Source: Jatrophihabitans sp. GAS493 (GTDB lineage: Bacteria > Actinomycetota > Actinomycetes > Mycobacteriales > Jatrophihabitantaceae). Taken from it: DNA of 64,000 nucleotides. The stretch lies in contig NZ_LT907982.1 of the NCBI RefSeq assembly GCF_900230215.1, forward strand, positions 4,325,568 through 4,389,567. The letters are read 5' to 3'. The position numbers and the translations under genes are program-made. The notes under the pieces were generated by a model. The model was not told the origin of the DNA. It worked only from the letters and a program-made list of their open reading frames with translations, and searched no databases. Shown one piece after another: positions 57,528 to 64,000 of this stretch; the stretch's first letter is position 1, and every line of letters starts with the position of its first letter.

Positions 57528-58544
57528 CTAGAAGGTGGGCGTCGGATTGACCTCCGACTTTGTGATCCCCGAACCTTCGAGTACTCCCCACTTGGTGAGG
57601 ATCTTGGTGTAGTCGCCGTTGGCGATCAGTTCGTTGACCGCGTCGCTGAGCGCCTTGGCCGTCGGTGAACCCTTAGCCGTGACGAAGCCGACCACCGTCG
57701 AGCTGATCTGTCCGAGGTACTTGGTGTTCGGCACGTGCGTCGCGTCGTACTGCAGGCTCAGGGTCGGACCGAAGTAGACGTCGACCTTGCCGTTGGCCAG
57801 GCCGAGGAAGATCGGCGCGGAGTCGGCGAAGTACTGCACCTTGAAGTCCGGCTTGCCGGCCGCGGCGCACTTCCCGGCCGCTCCGGTGAGGATCTGCTGG
57901 AAGGTCGAGCCGGGGCTCGTGGCCACCGTGAGCCCGCAGATGTCGGTGATGTCGGTGACCTTGTCGACCTTCACGCTCGACGAGCCGAGGAAGGACTGGC
58001 CGTCGGTGAGGTAGCTGGCGAAGTCGACTACCTTCTCACGGGCTTTGGTGGCGCCGAAGTTGTCCTGGCCGACGTCGTACTTTCCGTTCTGCACCCCGGG
58101 AATGATCGTGGCGAAGGTTCCGTTCTGGACGGCAAATGTCACCCCTAGGACCTTGGCGACGGCGTTGCGCAGATCGACGTCCAGGCCGATGTAGTTGCCG
58201 TCCACCTGGCCTCCGTGCGGCAACCCCGACACCCCGGGGGCCAGCGTCGTGCCCAGGGTGAGCTTTCCACTGGCCTGGGTGGCATCCGACAGCTCAGCCT
58301 TCAGCTTGGGGTCTGCCGCAATGCCGGAGACCACATCCTGGGTCGGAATCGCCGTCGAGGCCGCCGTCCCGGCCGCGGTCTTCGCGGAGTTCTCCGTCGC
58401 CGATGTGGAGCTGCAGGCGGCCAGCGAGAGGGCCACGGCGGCGGCGAGAGCCACCCCACCGCCGACGCGGGTCAGCGAGCGGGCGACACGGGAGTGCAGG
58501 CGGGCGCTAGCTTCGTCGCTAGCGTCGGGTCCGTCGGTGTTCAC
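57528..58544 (-). CDS. ABC transporter substrate-binding lipoprotein (family 3)
   Basis: About 338 residues. The GTG at 58544 has AGGAAC six bases upstream and is preferred; the frame continues to 58634. A lipobox SLAAC (Cys44) ends a long signal. The family 3 fold shows DGNYIGLDVDLRNAVAKVLG, VDFASYLTDGQSFLG, GLTVATSPGSTFQQIL and ANGKVDVYFGPTLSLQYDAT. It is the paralogue of the protein at 51580-52626 and probably binds a different sulfur-related ligand. Confidence 0.88.
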   Translation of the reverse strand: MNTDGPDASDEASARLHSRVARSLTRVGGGVALAAAVALSLAACSSTSATENSAKTAAGTAASTAIPTQDVVSGIAADPKLKAELSDATQASGKLTLGTTLAPGVSGLPHGGQVDGNYIGLDVDLRNAVAKVLGVTFAVQNGTFATIIPGVQNGKYDVGQDNFGATKAREKVVDFASYLTDGQSFLGSSSVKVDKVTDITDICGLTVATSPGSTFQQILTGAAGKCAAAGKPDFKVQYFADSAPIFLGLANGKVDVYFGPTLSLQYDATHVPNTKYLGQISSTVVGFVTAKGSPTAKALSDAVNELIANGDYTKILTKWGVLEGSGITKSEVNPTPTF

Positions 58545-58645
58545 AACTGTTCCTTTCGAGGTGGTCGACCCCTGTGGTCGAACCTGGTTGAGAGAGCAAG
58601 TACGGATGAGTTCGCTGCCGTGGGGCCAGCGCACGGCGGCGAGAT

Positions 58646-59464
58646 TCAGAGAACGGCCGCTAAGAATGCGCGGGCCCGCTCGTTGCGCGGGTTGCTCAGC
58701 ACTTCGCTGGGCGGACCCGACTCGACGATCTGTCCGCCGTCGAGAAAGACGACGGTGTCCGCCACCTCTCGGGCGAACCCGATCTCGTGGGTGACGACGA
58801 TCATCGTCATGCCGTCATTGGCGAGATCCTTCATGACCGCGAGCACCTCGCCGACGAGTTCCGGATCGAGTGCACTGGTCGGCTCGTCGAAGAGGAGTAA
58901 CTCGGGCTCCATCGCCAGCGCGCGGGCGATGGCCACCCGCTGCTGCTGCCCTCCGGAGAGCTGACGCGGATACGACTTCTCCCGGCCGGCCAGGCCGACG
59001 CGCTCCAGCAGCTCATGGGCTCGTCCGACTGCATCGCGCTTTGGTTTGCCCTTGACCGCGACCGGCGCCTCGATGATGTTCTCCAGCACGGTGAGGTGCG
59101 GGAAGAGATTGAACTGCTGGAACACCATTCCGACCTTTGTGCGCTGGCGGGTAACCGACTTCGCCGGCAGTTCGTGCAGGCTGCCGCCGCGAAAGCGGTA
59201 GCCGACTACTTCGCCGTCGAGCTCCACGAACCCCGCATCGGGCTTCTCCAGGTGATTGACGCAGCGCAGCAGGGTCGATTTCCCGGAGCCGGATGGCCCG
59301 AGCAGCACAGCCACCTCGCCCTGCCTCACATCGAGATTGACGCCGTCGAGAACCAGATTGGTACCGAAACTCTTACGCAGTCCCCGGATCCGCACGAGTG
59401 GACGACTCCGCTCGTCACTCAGGACCTCGCCGGCGCTAAGGACGTCGCTCAGGGCCTCGCTCAT
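58646..59464 (-). CDS. Polar amino acid ABC transporter ATPase
   Basis: A 272-residue GlnQ/HisP-type ATPase: Walker [19 protein letters not shown]-loop [14 protein letters not shown], signature [19 protein letters not shown], Walker [15 protein letters not shown] and [13 protein letters not shown]. Its ATG overlaps the permease stop by four bases. It is a paralogue of the ATPase at 52705-53514. Confidence 0.93.
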   Translation of the reverse strand: MSEALSDVLSAGEVLSDERSRPLVRIRGLRKSFGTNLVLDGVNLDVRQGEVAVLLGPSGSGKSTLLRCVNHLEKPDAGFVELDGEVVGYRFRGGSLHELPAKSVTRQRTKVGMVFQQFNLFPHLTVLENIIEAPVAVKGKPKRDAVGRAHELLERVGLAGREKSYPRQLSGGQQQRVAIARALAMEPELLLFDEPTSALDPELVGEVLAVMKDLANDGMTMIVVTHEIGFAREVADTVVFLDGGQIVESGPPSEVLSNPRNERARAFLAAVL

Positions 59465-60501
59465 GACAGTCCCGCCAGATCGGTGCGGGTCCGCCCGAAG
59501 AGCGGCAGGTTACTGCGGGCCAGCTCCCAGAGGCCACGGTCAGCGTGCCGCTTGCTGCCGCGCGCGTAGTGACGTTCGACGTAGTACTGCCCGATTGACA
59601 GCAGCGTCGTCAGGATGATGTACCAGATGGTGGCTACCAGCAGCAGCGGCATGATCAGGTAGTTCTGGTTGTAGATCAGCTGCACGGAGTAGAGCAGGTC
59701 GGTGACCGCGATGACACTCACGATCGAGGTCGCCTTCAACATACCGATGAGCAGGTTTCCCGAGGCCGGAATGATCGCCGGCATGGCCTGGGGCAGCACG
59801 ATGCGCCGGAAGATTCGGCCCCGGCCCAGACCCAGTGCCTGCGCGGCCTCGGTCTGGCCAGGTTCCACGGCCAGGATCCCACCGCGCACGATCTCGGCCG
59901 AGAATGCGGCGACGTCCAGGGTGAGGGCGACGAACGCCGCCAGCAGCCCGGTGAAGAGATGAGCCGTCTTTACCGTCACAAACTCGTGTCCGAACGGGAT
60001 CCCCAAGGACAGCGTCGGGTAGAGCGACGCCAGCTCGTACCAGAAGAGCAGTTGCACCAGCGGCGGGACCGAGCGGACGAGCCACACGTATCCGAAGCTC
60101 AGAGTGCGCAGGATGGGGTTCGTCGACAGACGCATCGCGGCCAGCCCGATGCCGAGCAGGTAGCCGCAGACCATGACCGAAGCGGTGAGCCAGAGCGTCA
60201 GCAGCAGGCCGTGCAGGATCGAAGCCTGGGTGAAGTAGTCACCGACAACGTCCCATTGAAAGCGGTGATTGGTCAGCAGGGTGTGCACCAGCATGGCGAA
60301 GAGCACCAGCACGATCGCCGCGGAGATCCACTGACCGGGGCGCCGCAGCGGCACCAGCTTCGCCGCCAGGAGTTGATCATCGTCGCCACGTCGATCAAGG
60401 CTGGTCAGCGATCGGGCATACGCCGGCGATGCAACGGCGTCGTCAGGTTCGACAGCGGGATAGGCGGTGGCGATGCTGGCGATGGGGGGCGAATGAGTCA
60501 T
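59461..60501 (-). CDS. Polar amino acid ABC transporter permease
   Basis: A 346-residue HisM/GlnP-type permease. Helices include [38 protein letters not shown] and [17 protein letters not shown]; the EAA loop is [20 protein letters not shown]. As in the other operon an N-terminal hydrophilic part of ~55 residues precedes the first helix. It is the first structural gene after the leader peptide and SAM-IV riboswitch copy C. Confidence 0.92.
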   Translation of the reverse strand: MTHSPPIASIATAYPAVEPDDAVASPAYARSLTSLDRRGDDDQLLAAKLVPLRRPGQWISAAIVLVLFAMLVHTLLTNHRFQWDVVGDYFTQASILHGLLLTLWLTASVMVCGYLLGIGLAAMRLSTNPILRTLSFGYVWLVRSVPPLVQLLFWYELASLYPTLSLGIPFGHEFVTVKTAHLFTGLLAAFVALTLDVAAFSAEIVRGGILAVEPGQTEAAQALGLGRGRIFRRIVLPQAMPAIIPASGNLLIGMLKATSIVSVIAVTDLLYSVQLIYNQNYLIMPLLLVATIWYIILTTLLSIGQYYVERHYARGSKRHADRGLWELARSNLPLFGRTRTDLAGLS

Positions 60502-60688
60502 CTATGTCGTCTCCGTGGTGGGTGCGTACGGATGGGCTGAACCGGGATCTGCGGCTGTGTTCGGCGGCGGAATACCCATGCGGCTAGGCCAGTTCGCGTT
60601 CTGATCAGGCTGTTTCGGCGAGCGTTGAACCGGCAACCGGGTGCGACGGCAGGACTAGCTGTGAGGGCAGCGCGCAGCTTCCGAGCGA

Positions 60689-60817
60689 CTAGCGGGCCGG
60701 ACAGAGCGCGCTGCTGACCCGCTGCAGATCGACGTGGCGTCGGGCGACCCACCGGACTACCGGGAGCCGGAGCGAGCCACACGTGAAGCAGTGCCCACTA
60801 CTCTGGGGCGACGTCAT
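60689..60817 (-). CDS. Cysteine-type leader peptide (copy C)
   Basis: A 42-residue frame from an ATG with AAGGTGG upstream, ending ARRHVDLQRVSSALCPAR-stop, the same conserved tail as copies A and D. It holds three cysteines (HCFTC in the middle and ALC near the end). It sits between SAM-IV copy C and the permease gene, leaving about 190 bases for attenuator structures before the first structural gene. Confidence 0.8.
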   Translation of the reverse strand: MTSPQSSGHCFTCGSLRLPVVRWVARRHVDLQRVSSALCPAR

Positions 60818-60885
60818 GTTCTGTTCCACCTTGAGATGTTCGGCCGTGTACGGCCTCGCGCTTACGCCGACGATTGTCGATGTCC

Positions 60886-60962
60886 GGTCGTCACCTGGAG
60901 CACCCCACCGCGCGGAGGGTTGCCGGTCAGCAAGCCAGGGCTTGATGCTGACGCTCATAACC
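60886..60962 (-). promoter_or_regulatory. SAM-IV riboswitch (copy C)
   Basis: Minus-strand blocks: GGTTATGAGCGTCAGCATCA, AGCCCTGGCTTGCTGACC, GGCAACCCTCC, GCGGTGGGGTGCTCCAGGTG and closing ACGACC. Paired changes relative to copies A and B (CCCTGG with CCAGG instead of CCCCGG with CCGGG) show that base pairing is conserved. Confidence 0.93.
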
Positions 60963-60969
60963 AGAACCC

Positions 60970-60998
60970 ACCGTAGCCGACGAACTTCTTGTTCGCAA
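60970..60998 (-). promoter_or_regulatory. Candidate promoter for riboswitch copy C
   Basis: On the minus strand TTGCGA (60993-60998) and TACGGT (60970-60975) are 17 bases apart. Transcription would begin about at the first base of the riboswitch. Confidence 0.55.
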
Positions 60999-61271
60999 TC
61001 TCTATGGTCCCGATAGGGATAGTGCTTGCCGTCACGTCGTTCGGAATGGAAGATGAATACGGCCTGTTGAGGAGAGATCCAGGGAGTTTCGCCCCGACAA
61101 CACAGCCACACATCGCAATACCTGTCACCCAGAACGCGATACCTGTCACCGTCGGCGACAGTGCTCCCGTCCCCTTGCTGAACCGGGAGGCACTGGCGGA
61201 TATCGGCTCATCCCGAGACGGCCGCGGCTCAGGTCCAGCTCGAAAAGCTATGTCGATCACATCTGTAGGGA
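60999..61271. other. Divergent intergenic region between two riboswitches
   Basis: This stretch separates the promoters for copies C and D. Long frames cross it on both strands (about 96 and 135 codons), but they overlap the riboswitches or lack ribosome-binding sites and family signal. It contains the paired direct repeats at 61114-61150. I consider it non-coding. Confidence 0.55.
61114..61150. promoter_or_regulatory. Two 16-base direct repeats 21 bp apart, candidate operator
   Basis: CGCAATACCTGTCACC (61114-61129) and CGCGATACCTGTCACC (61135-61150) differ at one base and are in phase at 21 bp, two helical turns. They lie midway between divergent SAM-IV-controlled promoters, a good position for a regulator of both operons. 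The regulator is unknown. Confidence 0.6.
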
Positions 61272-61301
61272 TTGCATGAATTGCTGAGATCGAGTTAGAG
61301 T
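61272..61301 (+). promoter_or_regulatory. Candidate promoter for riboswitch copy D
   Basis: TTGCAT (61272-61277) and TAGAGT (61296-61301) with an 18-base spacer. Transcription would start near the first base of SAM-IV copy D at 61309. Confidence 0.55.
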
Positions 61302-61308
61302 CGAGAAA

Positions 61309-61387
61309 GGTTATGAGCGTCAGCGACAAGCCCTGGCTTGCTGACCGGCAACCCTCCTCCACTGGCGGGGTGCTCCAGGTGACGACC
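61309..61387 (+). promoter_or_regulatory. SAM-IV riboswitch (copy D)
   Basis: Blocks in order: GGTTATGAGCGTCAGCGACA, AGCCCTGGCTTGCTGACC, GGCAACCCTCC, GGCGGGGTGCTCCAGGTGAC and closing GACC. The same compensatory CCCTGG/CCAGG pairing as copy C is present. A GCGGGC/GCCCGC hairpin follows at 61390-61409 and may be the expression platform. It governs the leader peptide and two flavin monooxygenases. Confidence 0.93.
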
Positions 61388-61462
61388 AGGCGGGCTGATC
61401 ACGGCCCGCAAGCGTGGACGTCGGTGCAGCTACGCCTGTCCGACCCGAAGAAGGAGAGAAGC

Positions 61463-61600
61463 GTGCGGCCAGCTCTGCAGATGCGTCGAAGCCGTCCCAT
61501 GGCTGGTCCGCCGGCCCTCCTCCCCCGCTACCGCGCCTACTCCCGGCGCCACATCGACCTGCAGCGCGTCTGCGCCGCACTCTGTCCCGCCTGCCGCTAA
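61463..61600 (+). CDS. Cysteine-type leader peptide (copy D)
   Basis: A 45-residue frame from a GTG behind AAGGAGA, ending SRRHIDLQRVCAALCPACR-stop with three cysteines in the last ten residues. It is the clearest of the three leaders. It precedes a hairpin and the monooxygenase genes. Confidence 0.82.
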   Translation: MRPALQMRRSRPMAGPPALLPRYRAYSRRHIDLQRVCAALCPACR

Positions 61601-61605
61601 GCCCG

Positions 61606-61622
61606 CCGCGGGTTTCCCGCGG
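61606..61622 (+). terminator. Hairpin directly after leader peptide D (possible attenuator)
   Basis: CCGCGGG and CCCGCGG form a 7-bp perfect stem with a TTT loop starting six bases after the leader stop. A ribosome paused on the terminal cysteine codons would cover or free this region, so it is a candidate attenuator stem. Confidence 0.55.
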
Positions 61623-61694
61623 TCCCACGCAATGCCCCCGGTCTCCTCCGAGACTGTGAACACCATCCAACCCGTAGAGAGTTGATATTTCGTC

Positions 61695-62897
61695 ATGCCC
61701 GAACCAGTCGTACCCGTCCATCTCGCCGCCGCCCTCGACGGAGCCGGCTGGCACCCGGCCGCCTGGCGTGAGCCGAACGCCCGCCCAACCGAGCTTCTCG
61801 ACGCCCGCTACTGGGCCGATCTGGCGGGCGAGGCCGAACGGGGTCTGCTTGACTTCATTACCCTGGAAGACTCCTTGGGTCTGCAGACCGGTCGCTACCT
61901 GGAGCCCGACCGGCGCACCGACCAGGTACGCGGACGTCTGGACGCGGTGCTCACCGCGGCCCGGATTGCGCCACTGAGCAAGCACATCGGCATCATTGCG
62001 ACGGCACTCGTCACGCATACGGAGCCGTTTCATCTCTCCAAGGCGATCGCCACCCTGGACTACGTCAGCACCGGCCGGGCCGGGGTACAGGTGAAGGTCT
62101 CGGGTCGGGCCGACGAGGCGGCGCTCTTCGGGCGGCGGGAGATCCCGGCCATCCGCTTCGAGGACTTCCAGCAGCCAGCGGCCCAGCGCCTGATCGCGGA
62201 ACTCTTCGACGAGGCCGAGGACTACGTCGAGGTGCTGCGCCGGCTCTGGGACAGCTGGGAGGACGACGCGGAGATCCGCGATGTCGCCACTGGTCGGTTC
62301 GTTGACCGCGAAAAGCTGCATTACATCGACTTCGCCGGGCGTCGCTTCAGCGTCAAGGGGCCCTCGATCACGCCGCGTCCACCGCAGGGGCAGCCGATCG
62401 TGAGTGCCCTGGCCCACCAGGAGCGCCCGTACCAACTGGTCGCCACCTCGGCCGACATCGGCTATATCACGCCGACCGACGCGGCGGATGCCGCCCGGAT
62501 CGTCAAGCACATCCGTTCGCTGCAGGTCGCCGCTGGGCGTGAGCATGAGACGGTCCACGTCTTCGCCGATCTGGTGGTCTTCCTCGACGGCGACTCCGAG
62601 ACCGGGTCCAATCGGCGCGAGCGCCTGGACGCCGCCGCCGGCGAGGAGTACCGAAGCGATGCCCAGATCTTCACCGGCTCCGCGGCCCAGCTGGCCGACC
62701 TCGTGGCTGAGTGGCAGCAGGCCGGCATCGCCGGGTTCCGGCTGCGGCCGGCGGTCCTTCCCGACGATCTGGAATCGATTGGGCGCCGCCTGGTTCCCGA
62801 ACTACAGCGCCGCGGCCTCTTCCGCACCGAGTATCAGGGCAGCAGCCTGCGTGACCTCCTCGGTCTACCCCGCGCCGCCAATCGCTACGCCGCGTAG
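61695..62897 (+). CDS. LLM-class flavin monooxygenase (DszA/NtaA type)
   Basis: A 400-residue FMNH2-dependent monooxygenase. VPVHLAAALDGAGWHPAAW, LLDFITLEDSLGLQTG, FHLSKAIATLDYVSTGRAGV, YVEVLRRLWDSWEDDAEIRD, FSVKGPSITPRPPQGQPIVS and a C-terminal VPELQRRGLFRTEYQGSSLR place it in the group that opens C-S or C-N bonds. It is the first structural gene of the SAM-IV copy D operon. Oxidative release of sulfur (sulfite or thiol) from an organosulfur compound is inferred. No flavin reductase is present in the visible part of the operon. Confidence 0.9.
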   Translation: MPEPVVPVHLAAALDGAGWHPAAWREPNARPTELLDARYWADLAGEAERGLLDFITLEDSLGLQTGRYLEPDRRTDQVRGRLDAVLTAARIAPLSKHIGIIATALVTHTEPFHLSKAIATLDYVSTGRAGVQVKVSGRADEAALFGRREIPAIRFEDFQQPAAQRLIAELFDEAEDYVEVLRRLWDSWEDDAEIRDVATGRFVDREKLHYIDFAGRRFSVKGPSITPRPPQGQPIVSALAHQERPYQLVATSADIGYITPTDAADAARIVKHIRSLQVAAGREHETVHVFADLVVFLDGDSETGSNRRERLDAAAGEEYRSDAQIFTGSAAQLADLVAEWQQAGIAGFRLRPAVLPDDLESIGRRLVPELQRRGLFRTEYQGSSLRDLLGLPRAANRYAA

Positions 62898-62941
62898 CCA
62901 AGCCCGACCACCAGCCTGAACCAGATAAGGACCACGAGACA

Positions 62942-64000
62942 ATGAGCAAGCCTGTCAAGCAGATCCACCTCGCCGCCCACTTCCCCGGCGTCAACAACAC
63001 CACCGTCTGGAGCGACCCGGCAGCCGGAAGCCACATAGATTTCAGCTCCTTCGCCCACCTGGCGCAGACCGCCGAGCGGGCCAAGTTCGACTTCCTGTTC
63101 CTGGCCGAGGGGCTGCGTCTACGTGAGCAGAACGGCAAGATCTACGACCTCGACGTGGTCGGGCGCCCGGACACCTTCACCGTGCTGGCCGCGCTGGCTG
63201 CGGTCACCGAGCGCCTGGGATTGGCCGGAACGATCAACTCGACGTTCAACGAGCCTTACGAGGTGGCCCGGCAGTTTGCCAGCCTGGACCACCTCTCGGC
63301 CGGACGCGCCGCCTGGAACGTCGTCACGTCCTGGGATGCCTTCACCGGCGAGAACTTCCGCCGGGGCGGGTTCCTGGCTCAGGAGGATCGATACTCCCGG
63401 GCCGAGCAATTCATGCGCACCACCTGGGAGCTCTTCGACTCCTGGCGCGGCGATGAGATTCTCGCCGACAAGGCCAGCGGGCAGTTCCTCGGCGACCCGG
63501 ATGCCGGCGCCTTCAGCCACCAGGACGAGCACTTCGACATCACCGGCCAGTTCAACGTCCCGCGCAGCCCACAGGGGCGGCCGGTCATCTTCCAGGCCGG
63601 CGACTCCGACCAGGGACGCGAGTTCGCCGCCTCCTCGGCCGACGCGATCTTCAGCCGGCACGGCACGTTCGACGACGGGCAGGCGTTCTACGCCGACGTG
63701 AAGCGACGCCTCTCCCGCTATGGGCGCCGCTCTGAGCAGCTTCTCATCCTGCCGGCGGCCACCTTCGCCCTGGGAGATACCGACGCCGAGGCCCAGGACC
63801 TGGCCCACGAGGTGCGGCTGCAGCAGGTGAGCGGCCAGACCGCGATCAACTTCCTCGAGCAGCTCTGGAACCGCGACCTCTCCGACTACGACCCCGACGG
63901 CCCGCTGCCGGAGATCGACCCGGAGCTGGGCGATCCCAAGATCGCCCGCGGCACCGCGCGGGCCCGGCAGTTCACCGACCGGCTGGCCACCGCCAACGAA
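62942..64000 (+). CDS. LLM-class flavin monooxygenase (DszA/NtaA type), 3' end outside window
   Basis: The first 353 residues of a second monooxygenase, open to the window end, in the same operon 44 bases after the previous gene. KQIHLAAHFPGVNNTTVW, TAERAKFDFLFLAEGLRLRE, LDHLSAGRAAWNVVTSWDAF, AEQFMRTTWELFDSWRGDEI and VPRSPQGRPVIFQAGDSDQG are standard for NtaA/SnaA/DszA enzymes. The two enzymes are distant paralogues, so they probably act on different compounds or on successive steps. Confidence 0.92.
   Translation, partial: MSKPVKQIHLAAHFPGVNNTTVWSDPAAGSHIDFSSFAHLAQTAERAKFDFLFLAEGLRLREQNGKIYDLDVVGRPDTFTVLAALAAVTERLGLAGTINSTFNEPYEVARQFASLDHLSAGRAAWNVVTSWDAFTGENFRRGGFLAQEDRYSRAEQFMRTTWELFDSWRGDEILADKASGQFLGDPDAGAFSHQDEHFDITGQFNVPRSPQGRPVIFQAGDSDQGREFAASSADAIFSRHGTFDDGQAFYADVKRRLSRYGRRSEQLLILPAATFALGDTDAEAQDLAHEVRLQQVSGQTAINFLEQLWNRDLSDYDPDGPLPEIDPELGDPKIARGTARARQFTDRLATANE

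Noticed and set aside
60989-61279. 96-codon plus-strand frame in the same gap
   Set aside because: It starts at a weak site, composition is unlike neighbours, and it covers the phased direct repeats and the promoter of copy D.
60955-61362. 135-codon minus-strand frame across the divergent riboswitch region
   Set aside because: It runs through both SAM-IV RNAs and the promoters, has no ribosome-binding site and no family signal.

Overview
The window is a GC-rich actinobacterial chromosome segment. Four copies of an RNA matching the SAM-IV riboswitch (a class known from Actinomycetales), frequent GTG starts, an LAxTG-type sorting signal and the gene families all fit a soil-type actinomycete. 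A Frankiales/Jatrophihabitans-like relative is only a guess. No rRNA, tRNA, CRISPR array or prophage was seen.

Layout. 1-3.4 kb: a hydantoin/ureide-type catabolic operon on the minus strand (racemase, amidohydrolase, NodB-fold deacetylase) facing the end of a GntR/FCD regulator gene, with a 16-bp palindromic operator candidate at 3420-3435. 3.5-9.4 kb: Kup K+ transporter, DUF1206 membrane protein, and a large membrane protein with a serine-hydrolase-like domain. 9.6-12.5 kb: a multidomain Clp-repeat / inactivated trypsin-fold / KAP P-loop NTPase protein, a likely conflict (defence) protein. 12.6-16.4 kb: an RNA with the conserved blocks of the guanidine-I (ykkC) riboswitch, followed by four tightly packed genes: 2-oxoglutarate/Fe(II) oxygenase, a beta-rich unknown, a DszA/NtaA-type flavin monooxygenase and an FMN reductase. 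This looks like an oxidative guanidine pathway and is one of the two most interesting parts of the window.

16.4-30.7 kb: cell-surface and secreted proteins (lipoprotein, S53 peptidase, bulb-lectin/propeller protein with near-identical 336-bp repeats, Calx-beta giant protein) with an AlkB-type repair enzyme between them. 31-39 kb: housekeeping and mixed genes (exonuclease III, Fpg/Nei glycosylase, methyltransferase, a decayed IS carrying a small monooxygenase gene, LuxR/alpha-beta-hydrolase regulator, SppA, acyl-CoA dehydrogenase). 39-49.6 kb: type III glutamine synthetase, class V aminotransferase, hydrolase, MerR-SDR pair, YihY-like protein, GH43-like propeller and a sulfotransferase.

49.6-64 kb: a sulfur/SAM-responsive island. 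Four SAM-IV riboswitches precede (i) a polar-amino-acid ABC operon with an FAD amine oxidase and a GNAT enzyme, (ii) a cysteine-desulfurase-like enzyme, (iii) a second ABC operon ending in a DUF1684 protein, and (iv) two DszA/NtaA-type flavin monooxygenases, the second cut by the window end. In three of the four, a 37-45 residue leader peptide ending in the pattern RRH(I/V)DLxRVxxALC lies between riboswitch and first structural gene. The island probably imports and oxidatively strips organosulfur compounds when SAM and cysteine are low.
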